64,000 bases of DNA from Calothrix brevissima NIES-22 (lineage in GTDB: Bacteria; Cyanobacteriota; Cyanobacteriia; Cyanobacteriales; Nostocaceae). Positions 1 to 7,953 of this stretch are shown in pieces. The position numbers and the translations under genes were made by a program. The stretch covers positions 6,672,104 to 6,736,103 of the forward strand of contig NZ_AP018207.1 in assembly GCF_002367995.1 (NCBI RefSeq). Reading direction: 5' to 3'. Position 1 is the stretch's first letter, and each line of letters starts with the position of its first letter. Below the pieces are notes generated by a model that had not been told where the DNA came from, did no database searches, and worked only from the letters and a program-made list of their open reading frames with translations.

Positions 1-592
1 AGTTTAAGCCATGTTCTTTGAGTAAAGCTTTAGCGCGCGCGCAGTAAGGACAACCTACTTTAGCAAATAAAGACACTAGTTTCGGCTTCACTGCTTGGGG
101 ATTAATATATCTGAGCATGGTTTCTGCATCAGATACTTTAAAGGGATCTCCTGGTTCTTCTGGCTCGATAAACATGTTATCAATTACACCATCTTTAACC
201 AGCATGGAATAACGCCAAGAGCGTTTACCAAAGCCCAGGTCTGATTTATCTACAAGCATTCCCATACCTTCAGTAAATTCACCGTTACCATCAGGTATTA
301 AAATGATATTACTAGCTTCTTGGTCTTTTGCCCATTCATTCATCACAAAGGCGTCGTTGACAGAAATACAAACAATGTCATCAACACCATTTTCTTTAAA
401 CACATTCGCCAACTGGTTATAACCTGGTAGGTGGGTAGAAGAACAAGTTGGAGTAAAAGCGCCTGGTAAGGAGAAGACAACCACTGTTTTATCAGCAAAC
501 AAATCGTCAGTGGTGATATTTACCCACTGATTGTTTTGACGAGTACGGAATGTTACATTGGGGACTCTTTGTCCTCGGCGATTTGACAGCAT
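1..592 (-). CDS. Peroxiredoxin-glutaredoxin hybrid protein (C-terminus cut by window edge)
   Basis: Thiol peroxidase that reduces peroxides, fused to its own glutaredoxin reductant, so that glutathione can drive the cycle in the cytoplasm. The protein reads from [13 protein letters not shown]. The Prx5-type active site [10 protein letters not shown] (peroxidatic Cys about residue 50) is followed by a complete Prx domain to about residue 165, then a linker and the start of a glutaredoxin domain with the dithiol motif CPYC just before the window edge. The ATG at 592 is preceded by a strong GGAGGT Shine-Dalgarno sequence (about 596-601), which fixes the start. About 50 C-terminal residues should lie outside the window. 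The family assignment is firm; the peroxide substrate is not known. Confidence 0.93.
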   Translation of the reverse strand, partial: MLSNRRGQRVPNVTFRTRQNNQWVNITTDDLFADKTVVVFSLPGAFTPTCSSTHLPGYNQLANVFKENGVDDIVCISVNDAFVMNEWAKDQEASNIILIPDGNGEFTEGMGMLVDKSDLGFGKRSWRYSMLVKDGVIDNMFIEPEEPGDPFKVSDAETMLRYINPQAVKPKLVSLFAKVGCPYCARAKALLKEHGLN

Positions 593-673
593 AATACCTC
601 CGAAAATTATCAATCAATGGATAGTATGAGGCGATCGCTAGTCTAAATGTCAATAAGTGTACAATTTTACTAG

Positions 674-1594
674 CTAGGAGCGGCTACCAGCAGGTTCAGT
701 GATAAAAGGTGCGATCGCGGCTACAAATTCAGCAGTCGATTCATATGGTAGAACATTACGCCCAGTTAGTTTGATTCCTCGTCCATGAGGTAAACAGGCG
801 AGGTAATCTGCTAGGCGTTCGTCTGGGGTTTCGGCTTTACCTTCGCGGCTAATACTTGAGGCTTGTTCCCCAACGACAACTAATGTCGGTTGATGAATAG
901 ACGCAATTTCTTGACTATAATCTTGTCGCCAAAATCCCGCTAAAAATGAAAAGACGGCATGGCGATTAGCAGTATTTGCTGCACCCGCTAATAAAGCATT
1001 TAACCATTCTGCATCTACAGTATCGCCGGTAGCAAAAAGTTGCCGGGTAGAAAAAGAGCGCAAAAATTTTGGCGTGCGTGCATAAAGATAAAAAGCTTTA
1101 CCAAAAGGTGAGTCAAACAAATTCCAAGCAAGTTTTTGTTGCCATTTTGGTGCTATTTTCGTAATAGTAGCCCAAGCTGGAGGGCCAGCAAATATTAAGG
1201 AGTGAATTAACTGGGGTGATTTTTGCACTAACTTAATAGCAATCGAGAATAAAGCACCTTGTACTAAGATAATTACGGGTTTTTGAATTACATTTTGCAA
1301 AAAGTAATTTAACTGCTCTGCCCAATCATCGGGATTGTAGGCGACATGGGGCATATCGCTTTCACCACATCCCAATAAATCAGGATTATAAATTTGGTTT
1401 TGCTGTCCAGATTGATACCATTCTCGACAAAATCTTTGCCAAAATTGCCGCGATAAACCTACACCAACAGGATGAATTAGTAATAAAGGTATACCTTGAG
1501 GTGAAGAATTATTTGGTTGCTGAATTTCGTAAGCACAGCGATAATTTTGCCAAGTGTAAAATTGGGTATTAGATTTGTCATTTTTCATTGTCAT
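674..1594 (-). CDS. Alpha/beta-hydrolase-fold protein lacking the nucleophile serine
   Basis: About 306 residues if started at the ATG at 1594 (a second ATG lies at 1588); the reading frame extends to 1738 but the extra 48 residues look non-native. It has the alpha/beta hydrolase pattern: the strand and oxyanion region LLLIHPVGVG, then LLGCGESD, then the nucleophile-elbow strand, and near the C-terminus PTLVVVGEQAS, where the acid residue is usual. The elbow reads LVQGALFS where active enzymes have LVGxSxGG, so the catalytic Ser is Ala and the glycines are gone. Cyanobacterial homologues are usually annotated simply as alpha/beta hydrolase. It is convergent with nothing and stands alone. A structural, binding or non-hydrolytic role is an inference. 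Confidence 0.8.
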   Translation of the reverse strand: MTMKNDKSNTQFYTWQNYRCAYEIQQPNNSSPQGIPLLLIHPVGVGLSRQFWQRFCREWYQSGQQNQIYNPDLLGCGESDMPHVAYNPDDWAEQLNYFLQNVIQKPVIILVQGALFSIAIKLVQKSPQLIHSLIFAGPPAWATITKIAPKWQQKLAWNLFDSPFGKAFYLYARTPKFLRSFSTRQLFATGDTVDAEWLNALLAGAANTANRHAVFSFLAGFWRQDYSQEIASIHQPTLVVVGEQASSISREGKAETPDERLADYLACLPHGRGIKLTGRNVLPYESTAEFVAAIAPFITEPAGSRS

Positions 1595-1837
1595 TAGATT
1601 TGTCAGTAACAACTCGTAGGGATAGGGTAACTCCACACATACAATTTGGAATAATTCATTCCAGCTACCATTAATAGATTGGCGATCGCATCTATCTAGG
1701 TGCGTAAAAGTGCTTATATAAATCGTGACAAAGGACAAATAGGACTTTTTGTAAATCTTTGATACTAACAGCGCCTAAATCGACTAAGCTTATGTTATGA
1801 GCAAAAAACTTCTCAAAGAATTGCCTTTACTTCTGTA

Positions 1838-2107
1838 ATGTCTAACAGTGTTGATGATTGGCACCCGCCAAATCCAGTCATTCTTTCAGAGCCGCCATTG
1901 GATGAAAGAATCAGGTGGTGTGTTCGAGAAGTCCATTTAGACAGTGAAGAAGCACAACAAGCCAGGGAAGAAGCGAGAAAAATTACTCAGGTAACTCAGC
2001 AGGCTAAGGCAAAAGCTCTACAGGCTAAGGAGGAAGCTAGACAGGCTAGGGAAAGAATCCAGCAAATTCAGGCGAAAGTTGCAAAGCTGGTGCAGAAAGC
2101 AGAGTAA
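1838..2107 (+). CDS. Small coiled-coil hypothetical protein
   Basis: 89 residues with ATG at 1838. The N-terminus (about residues 1-33) is Pro-rich (DDWHPPNPVILSEPPLDE). From about residue 35 to the end it is a continuous charged helix rich in Ala, Gln, Glu, Lys and Arg with an a/d-like spacing (EEAQQAREEARKITQ and following), so a coiled coil is likely. I do not recognise the family. Similar small proteins occur in Nostocales beside Uma2-type genes, but none is adjacent here. Confidence 0.6.
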   Translation: MSNSVDDWHPPNPVILSEPPLDERIRWCVREVHLDSEEAQQAREEARKITQVTQQAKAKALQAKEEARQARERIQQIQAKVAKLVQKAE

Positions 2108-2531
2108 GCAGACAGATAAGGGATTTTTAATTAAAAAAATATACTATTGCTTTCTTGGTAAAGGGAAAGGCAAGAGAGCAGGGAGCAGGGGGATAAGGAA
2201 TTTTAGATTTTAGATTTGCGATAGCGCAGCGTAAAGCCTTCTCTGCGAGAGGCTGCGCCAACGGCATAGCTACTCTACCCTTCTCCTGACGGAGACGCTA
2301 CGCGAACGGGAACGACTTCGTCGAACGAGAACGCTTACCCTACGGGAAGGGCTTCGCCCAACGGCGAACGCTTAGAGCGAGTCCGCGAGCGTCTTTTGGA
2401 TTCTAATCTAAAATTTAAAATCCGTCTTGAAAAGTGACGCTCCTGCGTCGCTAACAGAGCGCCGGCTTCCGGCGCTCCGACTTTTCGCAAAATCCAAAAT
2501 TGTTTCAATGCCCAATGCCCCATGCCCATTT
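2108..2531. repeat. Gene-less spacer with GC-rich cyanobacterial repeats
   Basis: 424 bases with no convincing gene. It holds mixed small repeats: GC-rich palindromic modules around 2218-2395 (GAGACGCTACGCGAACGG type, also seen at 5800-5845), and at 2450-2505 a palindrome GCGCCGGCTTCCGGCGC followed by TCCGACTTTTCGCAAAATCC. The latter recurs with small changes at 38164-38205, downstream of the low-Mr phosphatase gene. The short open frame here on the minus strand is built only from these repeats and was not called. Confidence 0.75.
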
Positions 2532-3905
2532 TTAAACTAGTATTGGTTGCTCTGGTGCAGTTCCTTTGACAATCTGCTGAATTTTTACCTTAATTCCGTA
2601 TTCTGGGCGCAGTGTAATTGAGGGTTGGGGTACAATGGGGAACCCTGGCACTAATTCAACTTGGAAACGTTGAGCAATGGTAGCCAATAATAAAGCTGCT
2701 TCCATTTGCGCAAAGCCTTTACCAATACAAATCCGGGGGCCATCACCAAAAGGAAAATATACACCTCTAGGTAATTGCTTCTCAAATTCTTCTGTCCAGC
2801 GTTCTGGTTGAAAAACTTCGGGATTGGGGAAATATTTGGGGTGACGATGCATTACCCACTGACTAATCATAATTGTTGTTCCTTGGGCAATTTCATAGTC
2901 ACCAATGGTGGTGTCTGCTGCTGCTTCCCTTCCGATCAAAGACACTGGCGGATATAACCGCATGGATTCTTTAATGACTTGCTGGGTGTAAGTTAAGCGA
3001 GATAAATCTTGAATTGTTGGTGACTTTCCTTGCAGAACTTCGTTTAACTCCGCCAACAGTTTTGCTTGCACTTCTGGATGTTGCGATAACAGCATCCATG
3101 TCCAGGATAAAGTATTGGCTGTGGTTTCATGACCTGCTAGCATTAAAGTTGCGACTTCATCCCGCAGCAACTTATCGTCCATTTGTGCCTGAGTTTCCTC
3201 ATCCCGCGCTTCCATCAGCATGGATAGCAAATCGTTGGTTTTTTCTCCACTCTGACGGCGATCGCTAATTAATTGATAAATAGCTGCATCCATTTCCTCC
3301 ACAGCATGACGATAACGAACATTTTCTGGCCTGGGAAACCATTCCCAAACTAAAAAATTCTGTCGCCGTTTGCTTTCAAACCAATGCATTGTCACATCTA
3401 AAGCATTAGCCACAACTTTAGCTTCACCTGCATCCACATCAGCGTTAAAGATGCACTTCATGACAATCGCCAAAGTGAGCCGCATCATATCTGCATGGAT
3501 ATCGTGAACCTCGCCATCTTGCCAACTTTGCAACATACGGTTGGTATACTCTACCATTGTTTCCCCATATTCATTAATTCGCCTTTGGTGAAACACAGGT
3601 TGAGCTAAACGACGCTGCGATAACCAAGATTCTCCTTCTGCTGTTAATAACCCTTCACCTAGTAGAGTTTTTAATACCCGAAAGCCGCGACTTTTAATAA
3701 AAGTTTCACGATTTTTGAGAACTTCTTCAATATATTCTGGATTAGTTAGTACACAAGAAGGTGTTAAACCTAAACGTAACGGGACAATATCACCATAATC
3801 GCGACAACGAGTCAAAAAACCTAATGGATCTTCTCCGAGTTCTACTAAATGTCCGACCATCGAGTTAATTGGTGGTGCGGGTAATTCAAAAATATCTTGC
3901 GCCAT
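2532..3905 (-). CDS. Cytochrome P450
   Basis: Soluble bacterial-type P450 monooxygenase of about 457 residues, complete in length. Visible landmarks in order: I-helix oxygen-binding motif AGHETT (about residue 258), K-helix ExxR as KESMRLYP (about 312), the PERW motif, and the haem loop FGDGPRICIGKGF with the axial Cys (about 401). The ATG at 3905 (MAQDIFELP) is chosen because GGAG stands nine bases upstream; the longer frame would need GTG at 3920, which overlaps that Shine-Dalgarno sequence. Substrate cannot be read from sequence. No terpene synthase, ferredoxin or reductase gene is adjacent, so redox partners must be encoded elsewhere. Confidence 0.93.
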   Translation of the reverse strand: MAQDIFELPAPPINSMVGHLVELGEDPLGFLTRCRDYGDIVPLRLGLTPSCVLTNPEYIEEVLKNRETFIKSRGFRVLKTLLGEGLLTAEGESWLSQRRLAQPVFHQRRINEYGETMVEYTNRMLQSWQDGEVHDIHADMMRLTLAIVMKCIFNADVDAGEAKVVANALDVTMHWFESKRRQNFLVWEWFPRPENVRYRHAVEEMDAAIYQLISDRRQSGEKTNDLLSMLMEARDEETQAQMDDKLLRDEVATLMLAGHETTANTLSWTWMLLSQHPEVQAKLLAELNEVLQGKSPTIQDLSRLTYTQQVIKESMRLYPPVSLIGREAAADTTIGDYEIAQGTTIMISQWVMHRHPKYFPNPEVFQPERWTEEFEKQLPRGVYFPFGDGPRICIGKGFAQMEAALLLATIAQRFQVELVPGFPIVPQPSITLRPEYGIKVKIQQIVKGTAPEQPILV

Positions 3906-4094
3906 GCAGAGATTCTCCACGCTAATCTGTCTTTTTGCAGATTAATCGACTCATAAATATAATTCGTCACCAAAAGGAGTGATTTCTGGCTGTAAATACA
4001 GAATCTTAGGGAGTATCTTTGAGAAATCAATGTAGTAGGGCGGCAAGCTGAAAATGTTGGGTTTACAGCTATTTTCCTGTAAATAGATCACGCT

Positions 4095-4158
4095 GTAGGG
4101 GCACGGCACCGACAATCTTTTGGTACATACAATAATTTTACTAGTGCCGTGCCCCTAC
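4095..4158. repeat. Perfect 15-bp inverted repeat around a 34-bp centre
   Basis: GTAGGGGCACGGCAC (4095-4109) faces its exact complement (4144-4158). Related GTAGGGRCACGGCA segments occur at 12375-12403. It looks like a small mobile palindrome of the REP type rather than a terminator, because there is no T-run and it lies 190 bases upstream of the P450 start. Confidence 0.7.
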
Positions 4159-4245
4159 GACAGATGTGGTTTAAATAGGTGAAAACTGCTGTAAAAGCAA
4201 AGTTGTTTGTCCCTAGTAGCCAATGTGCATGCATTTTATCCCTGT

Positions 4246-4380
4246 GTTAGGAGTCTAGTAAAAATAAGTTGAACAATTTAATAGTTGTAGTGTGGGCAGC
4301 GTTCGACTGAGCGCTCACGCCGAAGTTTTGCCCGCGCGAGCAAGATGCTCGCACTACTTATTTTTACTTGATGCCTTAGC
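4246..4380 (+). mobile_element. 135-bp MITE-like element, copy 1 (copy 2 at 63466-63600)
   Basis: Nearly identical to 63466-63600 over its whole length, and both copies stop matching at the same points. The ends form imperfect inverted repeats of about 25 bp with a perfect 13-bp core: AGTAAAAATAAGT at 4257-4269 against ACTTATTTTTACT at 4356-4368. The interior holds GCGAGCAAGATGCTCGC, the same palindromic core as the 122-bp family at 6021, 12415 and 25957. No coding capacity. Confidence 0.75.
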
Positions 4381-4409
4381 ATTGTGCAGCAAAGAGAAGC
4401 TTCAAAAAG

Positions 4410-5216
4410 TTATCGTGTTTGCTGTGCTATTTGCTGGACTTGTGCAACATCTAAATCTAAAGCCTGTGCTATTTGTTCCACAGTTAACCCTAATGCTAAA
4501 AGTCTAGGTACAGCTTCTAATTTTGCTTGTATGCGTCCTTTTTGTTCACCTATTTGTTCACCTTCTTCTAAAGCTTCTTGGTAAACTCGCGTTTGCTTCA
4601 ATTCACTTAAACCAAACATTGCTTCTATCTCCTCTCGACTCATTTGCGGGAATTTATAAACTAGGATTGTTTCAATCAATTCTAGTAATTGTTTTTGTGG
4701 TAGTTGCAAATTAACGGCTTGCTGGGTGCGGTTGATTAATTCCCTGGCAGTGTTAATTGCTGTGTCTTCCCCTTCTATTACTAATTTTATCGTAGCAATA
4801 CCTAGCGGTAGAGATGCAGTTTCACCTAATTCATCTAAGTAAATTATACTGATACGCTGGCTTTGGAATAGTTCTAAGAAATGTTCTTTATCCCCGATAT
4901 CTATATCTCTGCTGGGATAAATTACTACTCCTCGCCAAGGATTTTTAGGTTTATTTTGGCGTAGGTATAAAGCAATTTCTGATATTAGGCGTAAGTAAAT
5001 ATCTGCATCTGGTTGAAATTGGACTTCGACAAAATAAATTGGGCTTTGTTCGTCTTGGGTGGGGAGAAATACACCATCAATTCTAAAGGCTGTTTGTTTG
5101 ATTTCAACAGAAGCAAATTGATAGATGTTGGCAATTTCGGGAGGGTTGCCAATTAGTTCAAAGAAGATGGCAGGGAGTTCTTGAAATAGGCGATAAAATA
5201 TGCTGTCTGTTTTCAC
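4410..5216 (-). CDS. DUF2887/Rpn-type putative nuclease (copy 1)
   Basis: 268 residues starting MKTDSIFYRLFQELP. Its closest relative in the window is the gene at 21700-22491, with which it is collinear and mostly identical. The N-terminal half carries a PD-(D/E)XK-like core: FRIDGVFLP (Asp), then YFVEVQFQ (Glu-x-Gln), spaced as in the recombination-promoting nuclease/transposase-like families abundant in cyanobacteria. The C-terminal part has the conserved LVYKFPQMSREEIEAMFGL segment and a tail VEQIAQALDLDVAQVQQIAQQT that looks like a small helix-turn-helix. DNA cleavage is known for some Rpn proteins and is only inferred here. It stands alone next to a MITE-like copy. Confidence 0.8.
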   Translation of the reverse strand: MKTDSIFYRLFQELPAIFFELIGNPPEIANIYQFASVEIKQTAFRIDGVFLPTQDEQSPIYFVEVQFQPDADIYLRLISEIALYLRQNKPKNPWRGVVIYPSRDIDIGDKEHFLELFQSQRISIIYLDELGETASLPLGIATIKLVIEGEDTAINTARELINRTQQAVNLQLPQKQLLELIETILVYKFPQMSREEIEAMFGLSELKQTRVYQEALEEGEQIGEQKGRIQAKLEAVPRLLALGLTVEQIAQALDLDVAQVQQIAQQTR

Positions 5217-5319
5217 GCAGAGGTTTTAGCAGATTTTTGACTATAGTGATTTTACCATTAGGATATCTGTGACGAATTAGTGGCGCGGCAATTATTTCAG
5301 TTTCACCAAAGAATGGCTT

Positions 5320-5736
5320 TCACTTAATTATGGCAACTGGATAATCAGGGTGTTCTGGATTAGGAATTAATCTCTGGTTTCTGCAATCTACCAGTAAATC
5401 TATCTGTTCTAAAACCACTTGACCAATTAATACTTCATTACCAATAACTAAAGCTTCTACTACTGTTTCACGTCCTTGGCACTCAACTATTATAGGCTCA
5501 GTAACTCCGATTGTTTCTTCACTACCATTTGCATATTGAGCGACACGTTGACCTCTAATTCTTAATCCTAGCTGTTCTACTATCTGTGGTGGAATAACTA
5601 AGGAAACTGCACCTGTATCTACTAATCCTTCTGTTTCACATTCGCGCAAAAGTCCCGGTGCTAAGAGTCCTCGACTGACTAAGGCTTCATCTATGGCATT
5701 TTTTAACTTTAGTTTGACGCGAACTGAACCCATCAT
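5320..5736 (-). CDS. Retropepsin-like (clan AA) aspartic protease
   Basis: 138 residues. The single active-site motif is LVDTGAVSLVIPP (about residues 38-50), with the hydrophobic LGL-type turn following and a second glycine motif VLIGQVVLEQIDLLVD (about 105-120), which matches the flap/hydrophobic-Gly pattern of single-domain retropepsin-like proteases. Such proteins work as homodimers. The frame starts MMGSV; ATGs at 5736 and 5733 are equally possible. Small genes of this kind occur in cyanobacterial accessory regions, often with a small antitoxin-like partner; none is seen here. Confidence 0.75.
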   Translation of the reverse strand: MMGSVRVKLKLKNAIDEALVSRGLLAPGLLRECETEGLVDTGAVSLVIPPQIVEQLGLRIRGQRVAQYANGSEETIGVTEPIIVECQGRETVVEALVIGNEVLIGQVVLEQIDLLVDCRNQRLIPNPEHPDYPVAIIK

Positions 5737-5867
5737 TATTAAAACTAGAATTTATGATCTACTATTGTCTATGCTAGCTCTTAGTGTGGATTCGAGTGTA
5801 GATGCGTAGCGGTGTTCGCGTAGCGTCTCCGCAGGAGAAGCTATACCAAGGCTAACGCACTCAAAAC

Positions 5868-6165
5868 TCAAGTAAATGGATTAAGTATGGTAATACCGCA
5901 TCCCTCGAAATCTTTTGTATTTCTGGTTACTAATGTAATTTGGTGAATTTCGGCAGTTGCGGCAATGATTATGTCCGCTTGAGTGCGAGGTTTTCCTTGA
6001 GTTTGTAAGTATCCTCTTAATTCACTTAAAAAAAATAAATTACCCATATTTCGTAGTGCGAGCATCTTGCTCGCTGGTGTTCAAAAGCGAGCAAGATGCT
6101 CGCACTACAAATTTATTGGGTATTTAAAAAATTGGATGTCCCTTAGTATCGCAAAGAAAGCCCAT
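5868..6165 (-). pseudogene. VapC-type PIN toxin remnant with a MITE replacing its centre
   Basis: Read on the minus strand, an ATG at 6165 begins MGFLCDT, matching the usual PIN start with its first catalytic Asp. The frame then runs into a 122-bp-family element (about 6021-6142) and comes out as SELRGYLQTQGKPRTQADIIIAATAEIHQITLVTRNTKDFEGCGITILNP, the C-terminal third of a VapC with the conserved Asp of QADIIIAATA and NTKDF. About 60-70 central codons are missing. A 65-residue open frame that starts inside the element (LALRNMGNLFF) is an artefact of the insertion. The start lies one base after the stop of the antitoxin remnant at 6167, as in a normal VapBC operon. Confidence 0.75.
6021..6142 (+). 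mobile_element. 122-bp MITE family, copy A (inside the vapC remnant)
   Basis: Shares its arms with 12415-12536 and 25957-26078: AAAAAATAAATTACCC on one side, GGGTATTTAAAAAATTGG on the other. The centre is the hairpin TAGTGCGAGCATCTTGCTCGC with its complement. The left terminus is eroded (TTCACTTA instead of GGAACTTA). It separates the first seven codons of a PIN toxin from its C-terminal third. Confidence 0.75.
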
Positions 6166-6166
6166 A

Positions 6167-6515
6167 CTATTCTTCCGCAAATGGAATAGGGCGATCGCTA
6201 CATCGTGCAGGAGTCTCTAAAATATAATTTTCGTCAACACAGAGTTGACGTAATTCTGCAAAAGCATCTGCGAGGGAAGTTAAGGAAAATTGTAGGTTGG
6301 GTTGAGGCTCTGCGAAACCCAACAGAGCTACCCAAATGTTGGGTTTCGTTCCTCAAACGCCACTTGCTTCAAGCCGGGAAACCCGTCCAACGCAGTGGCT
6401 CCCCAACCTACGCGGGTTAAGGTTTTTGAGCTTAACCGAGCAGTATTGAGAGTTGACGTAATTCTGCAAAAGCATCTGCGAGAGAAGAGGCTTTGCTGAA
6501 GAAGCAATTAAACAT
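6167..6515 (-). pseudogene. VapB/FitA-like antitoxin remnant, interrupted
   Basis: The minus strand ends SLADAFAELRQLCVDENY and then ILETPARCSDRPIPFAEE, stop at 6167, one base before the vapC start. This looks like the C-terminal half of the small antitoxins that precede VapC in cyanobacteria. Its frame is broken: a 39-bp stretch encoding SLADAFAELRQL occurs twice (6241-6279 and 6449-6487, one mismatch) with a GTAGGTTGGG palindrome between the copies. Upstream of the second copy the frame opens to an ATG at 6515, but no recognisable DNA-binding N-terminus remains. The antitoxin assignment rests mainly on position. Confidence 0.55.
6292..6411. repeat. GTAGGTTGGG palindromic element
   Basis: Begins GTAGGTTGGGTT and ends AACCTAC, an inverted pair. 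The half from ATGTTGGGTTTCGTTCCTC to CCCCAACCTAC recurs almost unchanged at 48300-48377, and shorter relatives lie at 18419-18497 and around 25944-26143. It lies between the two 39-bp copies of the antitoxin remnant. Another partial GTAGGTTGGGTT occurs at about 6561. Confidence 0.75.
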
Positions 6516-6661
6516 AGAATTGATGTGGGAAATAGCGACGATAAATAAAAAGTTACTCAGATGTAGGTTGGGTTGAAAAACGAAACCTAACAGATCAAAG
6601 TCTTGTTTTTGTTGGGTTAATCTTGATTAAGTTTATGTTGTGATTATTCAATCCTGAATTA

Positions 6662-7255
6662 CTATTCTTTAGCTATTATCTGACTATATTCAGTCACAGC
6701 ATCATATTGGTCAGCCATTAGTGCACATTTTGCTAATATATCCAAATCTAAATCAGGCAATAAAGTACTTTTAGAGACTTTTATATAGCTGTCACCTTGC
6801 AAACAATAAACTGATAATAAACCATCTTCCCAAAACCAAACTTCAGGTACTCGCAAACGCTGATAAATTTCTAGCTTATTAATTCCGCCACTCGTAACAG
6901 TTATTTCCAAAATTAAATCGGGAATAGATTTTTTTGTGCCTAAATTATAAGACTCATCTGGTTCCCGTCGCGTTTTGTCTTCCTGTTTACCTATAGTTGC
7001 ACTTCCCCGTCCATAAAAGCGAATATTCTTTGCCCGCATATACACTTCCAGCAACATCGCCAGAGTTTTTTTATAATCCTCATGGTCGTCAGAAAGTGGG
7101 GACATAATTTCGAGAATCCCATCTAAATAAGTTAGTCGTGCGCTTGTTCCTGCAAGGGCAATATCAAGCTGTTCTAACTGTTCCCAACTGACATTGTACA
7201 GAAGAACGTAGGAAGTCTCAGAAGTCGAAGGTTTTTCCAGGACAGGAGAAGACAT
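6662..7255 (-). CDS. Uma2-family (DUF820) putative endonuclease
   Basis: 197 residues, full length for the family. The PD-(D/E)XK-type elements are visible: ARLTYLDGILEIMSP near the N-terminus, EPDESY (about residue 98), PDLILEI (about 113) and the VPEVWFWED strand (about 137). Uma2 proteins are very numerous in Nostocales; nuclease activity is predicted from the fold, not shown. Two further members, more distant from this one than from each other, occur at 18622-19197 and 30235-30807. Confidence 0.85.
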   Translation of the reverse strand: MSSPVLEKPSTSETSYVLLYNVSWEQLEQLDIALAGTSARLTYLDGILEIMSPLSDDHEDYKKTLAMLLEVYMRAKNIRFYGRGSATIGKQEDKTRREPDESYNLGTKKSIPDLILEITVTSGGINKLEIYQRLRVPEVWFWEDGLLSVYCLQGDSYIKVSKSTLLPDLDLDILAKCALMADQYDAVTEYSQIIAKE

Positions 7256-7335
7256 AAGTTAAACCATAGAGTGGCTTGTTTCTATCATAAAACTGAGATG
7301 AGATAGATCCAGATAATCTTGATTAAGCTATCTAT

Positions 7336-7626
7336 TCAGATTCTATTAGTCCAGTAATTTGGCTGACGCTGAAGGTGCATGACTGCAACTATTAAAATTT
7401 GCTGCTCTCTCATGGCATAAATTATCCCATAGGGAAAACTGGCTATGCGGCAGCGTCTTGTATTCTTTGATAATTGAGTCCATGCTTGTGGGAACTGTTC
7501 AATACGATTGAGAGTGCGTTCAACTTCGGCAATAAATGCGTCTCCCATGTCGCGGCTGATATTGTCATAGTAAGCAACAGCATCATCTAATTCCTGTTTG
7601 GCATCAGGATGAAAATTATAAGCCAT
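7336..7626 (-). CDS. RelE/ParE-family toxin
   Basis: 96 residues, MAYNFHPDAKQELDDAVAYY at the start, then FIAEVERTLNRIEQFPQAW and a basic C-terminal strand RRCRIASFPYGIIYAM: the compact ParE/RelE layout. Its ATG overlaps the stop codon of the upstream antitoxin gene (TAATG at 7624-7628), so the two are translationally coupled. In this family the target is either gyrase or ribosome-bound mRNA; the sequence alone does not decide. Confidence 0.85.
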   Translation of the reverse strand: MAYNFHPDAKQELDDAVAYYDNISRDMGDAFIAEVERTLNRIEQFPQAWTQLSKNTRRCRIASFPYGIIYAMREQQILIVAVMHLQRQPNYWTNRI

Positions 7627-7856
7627 TACTTACTCCTAGAACGTAGCTCTCGCAATACTTGTTCACCAGGAATTAAATTAACTTCGCCTTGTTCAACAGC
7701 TTGAAACCTGTTCTCTGCTTCTTGTGCCCAAATAGCATCTATTTCTGCTTGATTTTCAGCATCCAGACTTTTAAATAAATGTTCAGCCAGCATTGCTCTT
7801 AACCCTGGAGGTAAGGACAATGCAGTATTGAAAATGTCGTCATAAGTATTAACCAT
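7626..7856 (-). CDS. Antitoxin of the addiction-module component family
   Basis: 76 residues from the ATG at 7856 (MVNTYDDIFNTALSLPPGLR); the longer frame would need TTG at 7868, and its GGA is better read as the ribosome binding site. The LPPGLRAMLAEHLFKSLD segment followed by an acidic helix (IWAQEAENRFQAVEQGEV) is typical of short antitoxins paired with RelE/ParE toxins. It precedes and overlaps the toxin gene by one base. Such antitoxins often repress their own promoter; no operator is evident. Confidence 0.82.
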   Translation of the reverse strand: MVNTYDDIFNTALSLPPGLRAMLAEHLFKSLDAENQAEIDAIWAQEAENRFQAVEQGEVNLIPGEQVLRELRSRSK

Positions 7857-7953
7857 AGTTTTTTCCAAATTCTAAGAGCAAGTTATTTTGATTTTAGTTT
7901 AGGTTAATTCTTCTGTATCTAGCTAAATACTCAAAACAGCATCGCAGCACTCA

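Noticed and set aside
2335-2529. Minus-strand 64-codon frame after the P450 gene
   Set aside because: Made entirely of GC-rich dispersed repeats also found elsewhere in the window.
6205-6499. Plus-strand small frames across the GTAGGTTGGG element
   Set aside because: Antisense of the antitoxin remnant and the repeat; no coding signals.
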